Assembly: GCF_000614975.1 (NCBI RefSeq)
Contig: NZ_BALM01000015.1
Location: 46,037 to 110,036, forward strand
Direction of reading: 5' to 3'
Length of the DNA stretch: 64,000 nt
From: Shewanella marina JCM 15074
GTDB lineage: Bacteria > Pseudomonadota > Gammaproteobacteria > Enterobacterales > Shewanellaceae
The notes beneath the pieces are model-generated. The model saw only the letters and a list, made by a program, of their open reading frames with translations, did no database searches and was not told the DNA's origin. Numbering within the stretch: the first letter of the stretch is position 1; the number at the start of each line of letters is the position of its first letter. Shown in pieces: positions 60,120 to 64,000 of the stretch. The translations under genes were made by a program, and so were the position numbers.

Positions 60120-60503
60120 TTAAGCAATCGGAGGTCTAAAAGCCTGAGGTAGGGCTATCGAGTGGAAATGAGGCATTAACATGGCCAATACATGGTGGGT
60201 ACCACTAAAGCTTGGCCAAGTTTCAGTGGCTGGTAATGTGCCTGTCACCGAGATTGTTTGGCAATGGCCACAATCAGACATGCACACACCATTACTACCA
60301 TCACAACAGGGTTGCGATGATTGTTCATCACAGCAATCATGACGATTTATCATTGATTGTGGGTCACAGTGTGACATTTGATGACTGGTATGATGTTTAG
60401 CCATTTTAACATCGTCAGTTTCGCCCATAGCAATACTGCTCTGCCCAAATGTAACGAGTAGAGTGAGTATGATAAGTGCGTAATGACTCAATGTTTTCAG
60501 CAT
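60120..60503 (-). CDS. Small Cys/His-rich exported protein, CopL/DUF2946-like
   Basis: 127 aa. A signal peptide (ending SSIAMG) is followed by a His/Met/Cys-rich segment: KHHTSHQMSHCDPQS, HDCCDEQSSQPCCDGSNG and CMSDCGHCQ. The C-terminus (ATETWPSFSG...LPQAFRPPIA) is the kind of tail found in CopL-like and DUF2946 proteins, which precede copper-resistance operons. First gene of the cus group and 117 bases upstream of the next. Probable periplasmic metal buffer or regulator; assignment to a family is tentative. Confidence 0.65.
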   Translation of the reverse strand: MLKTLSHYALIILTLLVTFGQSSIAMGETDDVKMAKHHTSHQMSHCDPQSMINRHDCCDEQSSQPCCDGSNGVCMSDCGHCQTISVTGTLPATETWPSFSGTHHVLAMLMPHFHSIALPQAFRPPIA

Positions 60504-60898
60504 AAACCTTTCATTAATTCTGTTAATTGAGCTGATTCTAGCATAAAAAAAATATAGAACAGCAAGTTTGTTGTCATATTTAATCTTTAAAATAGATTAA
60601 ATAATATATTTGTAATTGTTAGCATGCAAATTAATATGATCAGTGTCACATATTACAATGCAATAAATATTAGATATATCTTAATTATCTAATTAAAAAT
60701 AGATGGCTCTATATCTATTTATTAATACTATTGGGTTATATATCACGAATAAAGTTCAATTCTATGATGAAATAAATATGATCAATATCTCATTTTTATA
60801 AATTTATATTAATTTCAGTGCTAAAACTTGTTCTGGCTCCAAAATTTCATTATCTGAAATGACATAATATGAAAATAATAATTTTGGAGAGTAGCGTA
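60504..60898. other. Divergent promoter region of the cus locus and cymA
   Basis: About 395 strongly AT-rich bases. It contains a CRP-like site (separate entry). No reading frame or RNA gene is seen, and I cannot name a copper-responsive operator. Confidence 0.5.
60632..60653. promoter_or_regulatory. Predicted CRP-like site upstream of cymA
   Basis: TATGA-TCAGTG-TCACA differs from TGTGA-N6-TCACA at one base. It is centred about 256 bases before the cymA ATG. Anaerobic respiration genes of Shewanella are under CRP control, which makes the site credible though the distance is long. Confidence 0.45.
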
Positions 60899-61465
60899 AT
60901 GAATTTCTTGCGTAAACTATTAAAGCCGAGCGCTAAATTATCAATTCTTGCCCTAGTGGTAATTGGTATTGTGATTGGTGCCGTGGGTTTTTTTGCAACC
61001 CAACAGACTTTACACGCAACCAGTACTAATGCTTTTTGTATGAGCTGCCATAGTGGCCATTCATTAGAACAAGAAGTACTAGAGTCACCACATGGTAACA
61101 ACAACGCAGGTATTGTGGTTCAGTGTCAACAGTGTCATTTACCACCACAACCACTACAGTATCTTGTTAAGAAAGTTATTGTTTCTAAAGATATTATTGG
61201 TTATCTAACTATCGATGGTTTTGAAACTCAAGATTGGTTAGAAACAAACCGTAAGCAACAAGCTGACTTAGCGTTGAAATACTTACGCTCAATTGATTCT
61301 GCGACTTGTCAAAACTGTCACAACAGTATCTACACTAATCCACCATCAAATATGAAGAAGATGGCGGTAAGAATGCATGCAATGAACTTCAAGAAAGATC
61401 CTGAGAAGAGAAAGACATGTGTAGATTGCCATAAAGGTGTTGCACACCCTTATCCAAAGAAGTAA
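60899..61465 (+). CDS. cymA: Tetraheme menaquinol dehydrogenase CymA (NapC/NirT family)
   Basis: 188 aa from the ATG at 60899, with GGAG nine bases upstream; an earlier in-frame ATG ten codons before is not needed. One N-terminal helix anchors it (about 12-32), followed by a periplasmic domain with four CxxCH hemes: CMSCH, CQQCH, CQNCH, CVDCH. The sequence follows Shewanella oneidensis CymA closely (LKPSAK, FFATQQTLHATST, VSKDIIGYLTIDGF, and the identical end KTCVDCHKGVAHPYPK). It passes electrons from menaquinol to periplasmic reductases for fumarate, nitrate, iron and others. Monocistronic. Confidence 0.95.
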   Translation: MNFLRKLLKPSAKLSILALVVIGIVIGAVGFFATQQTLHATSTNAFCMSCHSGHSLEQEVLESPHGNNNAGIVVQCQQCHLPPQPLQYLVKKVIVSKDIIGYLTIDGFETQDWLETNRKQQADLALKYLRSIDSATCQNCHNSIYTNPPSNMKKMAVRMHAMNFKKDPEKRKTCVDCHKGVAHPYPKK

Positions 61466-61483
61466 TTCAATAATTAATTCTTT

Positions 61484-61513
61484 AAAGAGCCCCTTATATA
61501 GGGGCTTTTTTTA
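61484..61513 (+). terminator. Rho-independent terminator after cymA
   Basis: AGCCCC / GGGGCT stem with a seven-base loop and a seven-T run, 19 bases past the stop. Confidence 0.88.
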
Positions 61514-62074
61514 TTATTTAAAATTGTTAGCGACTAATTAAATTAGCTTATTCTAATAATCGTGAATTAAAGTATAGTTTGAGATAGTTGATGCTAATTA
61601 AATATTTCTTTTGAGATCGTTGTTTTTAATTGTTTATGCTAGTTAAAAATAACGATATTGAATGACGCTTTAAAAGAGAAAAAATACCTTATTAATCTTG
61701 CTTCATTTTGCCGCCTTCACCTTGTCGAAATTTCATTCCAGTCTTATCATGCAAGCCATTTTTTGAACAAAGGTACATTGCGTTAGCTTGTATTACTTTG
61801 AGCTATATCCAAGCTATTTGAAGTTGCAAGATTCAGTGGGAGTTTAATGTATTTTAGGTAAAGCATTGATTGAAGTTAATGGTTATTCCTTTATCAAAAT
61901 CAATAACACAGCATAAAAAGCGTTAGAACCTACTCAAGAAAGCTTTAGGCAAGTCCAATTCGCCGCTATATCCACTTAAAAGGGTATGTAGATGTGCCTA
62001 GAACAAAGCTTGCTTAAAGTCTCTGAAATAGCATCGTCAGGTCGTTTGGATATACATTGCATGGATAATTAACA
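61514..62074. other. Long noncoding region between cymA and the UreI/AmiS gene
   Basis: About 560 bases. The first part is featureless AT-rich DNA; the second half is the MITE-like element in the next entry, which ends 20 bases before the next start codon. No gene seen on either strand. Confidence 0.6.
61804..62054. repeat. MITE-like noncoding element with terminal inverted repeats
   Basis: 251 bases bounded by TATATCCAA at the left end and its complement TTGGATATA at the right end. Inside, AAGCTTTAGGCAAG (about 61940-61955) faces GCCTAGAACAAAGCTTGCTT as a partly complementary pair. No transposase frame. Size, terminal repeats and AT ends fit a non-autonomous mobile element or dispersed intergenic repeat; copies elsewhere in the genome would confirm it. 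I saw no second copy in this window. Confidence 0.5.
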
Positions 62075-62599
62075 ATGTCGGGCATCATCTTTTTTTATGT
62101 GGGTGTAGTGCTATTTACCAATGGTTTGGCACAGGTATGTAAATTTGAAGCAAGGTCTATTGCCGTCATCAATTTATTTGTTGGTGGTCTAACAGTATTT
62201 TGTAATGGCATTATTTTGTTTCATAGTAATGCCAGTACACCTATGGATGTTTTTCTTGGGGTAGCAACCGGATTCCTATTTGGTTTTACCTATCTGTATG
62301 TCGCTATTAATAGTTGGTATGACCTTGATGGTAGACCATTAGGCTGGTTCTGCTTCTTTGTCGCAATCAATACCATTTGGATTGGGGCTTATCTTTTAGA
62401 TAAAGGGCCTGATAATGTCTATATCATTGCTGAAGCCATATTTTGGTGGTTGTGGGGTATTCTCTGGTTGATGTTCTGGGCGCAGCTTGTTCTGAATAAA
62501 TTATCCAGTAAATTGATCGGTTATGTCTGTATCTTAGAAGGGATTGTCACTTGTTGGATCCCAGGCGTATTAATGCTGACAGGAAACTGGCACTCATAA
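62075..62599 (+). CDS. AmiS/UreI-family urea or amide channel
   Basis: 174 aa, six predicted helices, little else. The family pattern is visible: FYVGVVLFTNGLAQV at the start, GFTYLYVAINSWYDLDGRPLGWFCF in the middle and AIFWWLWGILWLMFWAQ near the end. Members let urea (UreI) or short amides (AmiS) cross the inner membrane, in Helicobacter gated by acid. No urease or amidase gene adjoins it. Start codon chosen as the first ATG; the ribosome binding site is weak. Confidence 0.85.
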   Translation: MSGIIFFYVGVVLFTNGLAQVCKFEARSIAVINLFVGGLTVFCNGIILFHSNASTPMDVFLGVATGFLFGFTYLYVAINSWYDLDGRPLGWFCFFVAINTIWIGAYLLDKGPDNVYIIAEAIFWWLWGILWLMFWAQLVLNKLSSKLIGYVCILEGIVTCWIPGVLMLTGNWHS

Positions 62600-62604
62600 C
62601 CAAC

Positions 62605-62631
62605 AAAAAAGGAGTAGTGCAGTACTACTCC
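62605..62631 (-). terminator. Terminator after yhhL
   Basis: GGAGTAGT / ACTACTCC 8-bp stem with a five-base loop. On the minus strand a six-T run follows, matching the end of the rsmD-yhhL transcript; it may also stop the convergent channel gene. Confidence 0.85.
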
Positions 62632-62643
62632 TCTTCTTATCAT

Positions 62644-62922
62644 TTATTTAGCTTGCTGATTTAACACCTGTTGGCGATATTCCATCAGGCTAAAAACACC
62701 AAACATAAATACCTGCCAATAATCTTTTTTAGAGAGAGGCAGTAGTGGTGCAAAAATTTTATGGAAGCTTATAACCTGCACCAGATGAATCACCAGAGTA
62801 AATGCCAACATCACATTTAAAATAACATTGATTACCCCCGAAAATGGAATAATCAAGTTATAAATCATAATGATAACCGCAACTATAGTGATCACTTTAC
62901 CTGCAATAATAAGCCACTTCAT
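62644..62922 (-). CDS. YhhL-like DUF1145 membrane protein
   Basis: 92 aa, three short hydrophobic helices (about 5-25, 30-50, 70-82) with the conserved VIHLVQVISFHKIFAPLLPLS region. E. coli yhhL occupies the same place after rsmD. Its start overlaps the rsmD stop by four bases. Function unknown. Confidence 0.82.
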   Translation of the reverse strand: MKWLIIAGKVITIVAVIIMIYNLIIPFSGVINVILNVMLAFTLVIHLVQVISFHKIFAPLLPLSKKDYWQVFMFGVFSLMEYRQQVLNQQAK

Positions 62923-63506
62923 AGATTTACGTCTTGCTGGTATCTAAACAAGCGGTAGCTAACTTGGCCTGCTTGTTTGTGTTTTACTTCTTGCCATGAA
63001 CTCGGCGTTGTTAAATCCGTTAGTTCAGATTCTGTTTCAACATAGATCAGCGCATTGTCATTAAGCCAATGATGTTTCACTAAAAGTGAGATACATTCAT
63101 TTGCCAAGCCTTTTCGGAAAGGTGGATCGATAAAAATGATATCGAAACCTTCGGCACAAGCATGATCCAACAGTTGTAAGCTGTTGCCCTGAGAGACCTT
63201 AGCATTGGGGCATTTTAAGGTTTGCAGGTTAGTTTGTAATTGCTTAGCTGCACTGGCCTGTAATTCAAAAATTTGTGCAAAATTCGCATAACGAGATAAT
63301 GCCTCTAAACTCAGTGCGCCGCTGCCTGCAAAACAATCGAGTACTCTTGCGCCACTAATATCATTCATTAACCAGTTGAATAATGTCTCTCTAACACGAT
63401 CGGTTGTAGGTCTTAAGCCTTCAAGATCGTGAATAGGTAATTTGCGCGAACGCCATTGGCCGCCAATGATCCTTACTTGACCACTGCCGGGTTTATTTTT
63501 GGCCAT
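62919..63506 (-). CDS. rsmD: 16S rRNA (guanine-966-N2)-methyltransferase RsmD
   Basis: 195 aa from the ATG at 63506 (MAKNKPGSGQVRIIGGQWR); nine further codons upstream are in frame but unlikely. SAM-binding motif I is VLDCFAGSGALSLEAL and the catalytic motif IV is FIDPPF, the DPPF form of N6/N2 methyltransferases. RPTTDRVRETLFNWL is the RsmD-specific N-terminal block. It methylates G966 of 16S rRNA. Divergent from ftsY as in E. coli. Confidence 0.94.
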   Translation of the reverse strand: MAKNKPGSGQVRIIGGQWRSRKLPIHDLEGLRPTTDRVRETLFNWLMNDISGARVLDCFAGSGALSLEALSRYANFAQIFELQASAAKQLQTNLQTLKCPNAKVSQGNSLQLLDHACAEGFDIIFIDPPFRKGLANECISLLVKHHWLNDNALIYVETESELTDLTTPSSWQEVKHKQAGQVSYRLFRYQQDVNL

Positions 63507-63721
63507 CTTGCCCCCGTGATTTTGCCTTAACAAAGAAAGTGGTAGACTATGCCACCTGAATCGCGTGTATCTTGCTTATAAGGCATATTTTATACCAATT
63601 TATAGCGAAACAGTGAGTACTAACATTATAACTTGCTTGAATCCGAATATAGGGTAAGTGATAATTTCAGACTAAATAAAAAATAATTTCTAATACAGCA
63701 ACTTAAGCACTGGTAGCACAC

Positions 63722-64000
63722 ATGGCATTAAAAGGTTTGTTTTCTTGGTTTCGCAAAGATAAGTCAAAAGATGAAGCAGAAGCAGCTGCGCTAGAAGCGG
63801 CAGCTCAAGCTAAGGCTGAGGAAGAGGCCCGAATTGCCGCTGAACAGGAGGCGGAAGAGGCGCGTATTGCGGCTGAACAGGCGGCTCAAGCTCAGGCTGA
63901 AGAAGAGGTTCGAATAGCGGCTGAACAAGCGGCTCAAGCAAAAGCCGTAGAAGAAGCTCGAATTGCGGCTGAACAAGCGGCTCAAGCAAAAGCTGCAGAA
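63722..64000 (+). CDS. ftsY: Signal recognition particle receptor FtsY (N-terminal part, runs off window)
   Basis: The ATG at 63722 gives MALKGLFSWFRKDKSKDEAEAA and then an uninterrupted Ala/Glu-rich acidic region to the window edge (93 codons). The short basic, aromatic membrane-targeting helix followed by an acidic A domain is the FtsY N-terminus; the GTPase NG domain lies beyond. Position opposite rsmD supports this. FtsY docks SRP-ribosome complexes at SecYEG. Confidence 0.88.
   Translation, partial: MALKGLFSWFRKDKSKDEAEAAALEAAAQAKAEEEARIAAEQEAEEARIAAEQAAQAQAEEEVRIAAEQAAQAKAVEEARIAAEQAAQAKAAE
63817..64000 (+). repeat. In-frame tandem repeats in the ftsY A domain
   Basis: Units of about 48 bases encode EEARIAAEQAAQAKA variants: at least three long units plus a shorter first one (EEARIAAEQEA), continuing past the window. 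The last two full units are nearly identical at the DNA level (GCGGCTGAACAAGCGGCTCA), which implies recent duplication and length polymorphism. Confidence 0.8.

Noticed and set aside
63817..64000. CRISPR-like or satellite repeat
   Set aside because: The periodic units are in frame, coding, without spacers, and form the Ala/Glu-rich FtsY domain.

Overview
The window is a gammaproteobacterial chromosome segment of roughly 40% G+C, and it almost certainly comes from a marine Shewanella. The strongest single indicator is a tetraheme menaquinol dehydrogenase (60899-61465) that matches CymA, the quinol hub of Shewanella anaerobic respiration. Gene order agrees: lexA-sulA next to plsB, an aa3/caa3-type cox operon with its assembly factors, bioH/comF/nfuA, ompR-envZ with greB-tex, and rsmD-yhhL facing ftsY. 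No tRNA, rRNA, CRISPR array, insertion sequence or prophage is visible.

Layout. (a) 1-5736: the first 1912 codons of a giant exported toxin-like protein on the minus strand, uninterrupted to the window edge. It has a Sec signal peptide, a C58/YopT-like cysteine protease signature and a TcdA/TcdB-type pore/translocation domain. (b) 5.9-20.2 kb: envZ-ompR and greB-tex, neighbours in enterobacteria, here separated by about 9 kb carrying emrAB, an LEA-like 11-mer-repeat protein, modABC with a ModE operator and divergent modE, a second ModA-like binding protein, and an acetyl esterase. (c) 20.3-30.2 kb: an LTA-synthase/sulfatase-fold membrane enzyme, a Gln-rich protein, bioH/comF, an M14 peptidase, nfuA, a MATE exporter and a polysaccharide deacetylase. 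(d) 30.2-38.5 kb: the cytochrome c oxidase operon coxB-coxA-ctaG-coxC-surf1-(Sco-like)-ctaA-ctaB-sco, with an oppositely oriented DUF2909 gene. (e) 38.8-44 kb: sulA-lexA with two SOS boxes, plsB and an aromatic amino-acid permease. (f) 44-49.4 kb: a GntR/FCD regulator facing an operon of FAD oxidoreductase, CaiT-like BCCT transporter and mandelate-racemase-subgroup enzyme. This looks like an uncharacterised catabolic module, with a CRP-like site and two identical palindromes in its promoter region. (g) 49.7-54.9 kb: an exported RNase T2 and a divergent PotE-like antiporter / AdiA-type arginine decarboxylase pair. (h) 54.9-60.5 kb: a copper/silver efflux set: cusA, cusB with two metal-binding motifs, a Cys/His-rich periplasmic protein and a CopL-like leader protein. 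(i) 60.9-64 kb: cymA, a MITE-like repeat, an orphan UreI/AmiS channel, yhhL-rsmD and the start of ftsY.

A caution for every reader: at least ten frameshifts interrupt otherwise conserved genes (emrB x2, modE x2, greB, the aromatic permease, surf1, cusA, cusB x2). Nearly all can be repaired by adding one base, usually by lengthening a short homopolymer, and greB and surf1 are not genes one expects to be broken. Assembly or sequencing indels are a better explanation than ten independent gene losses. I typed these as pseudogenes because that is what the given sequence encodes, but I describe the repaired protein.
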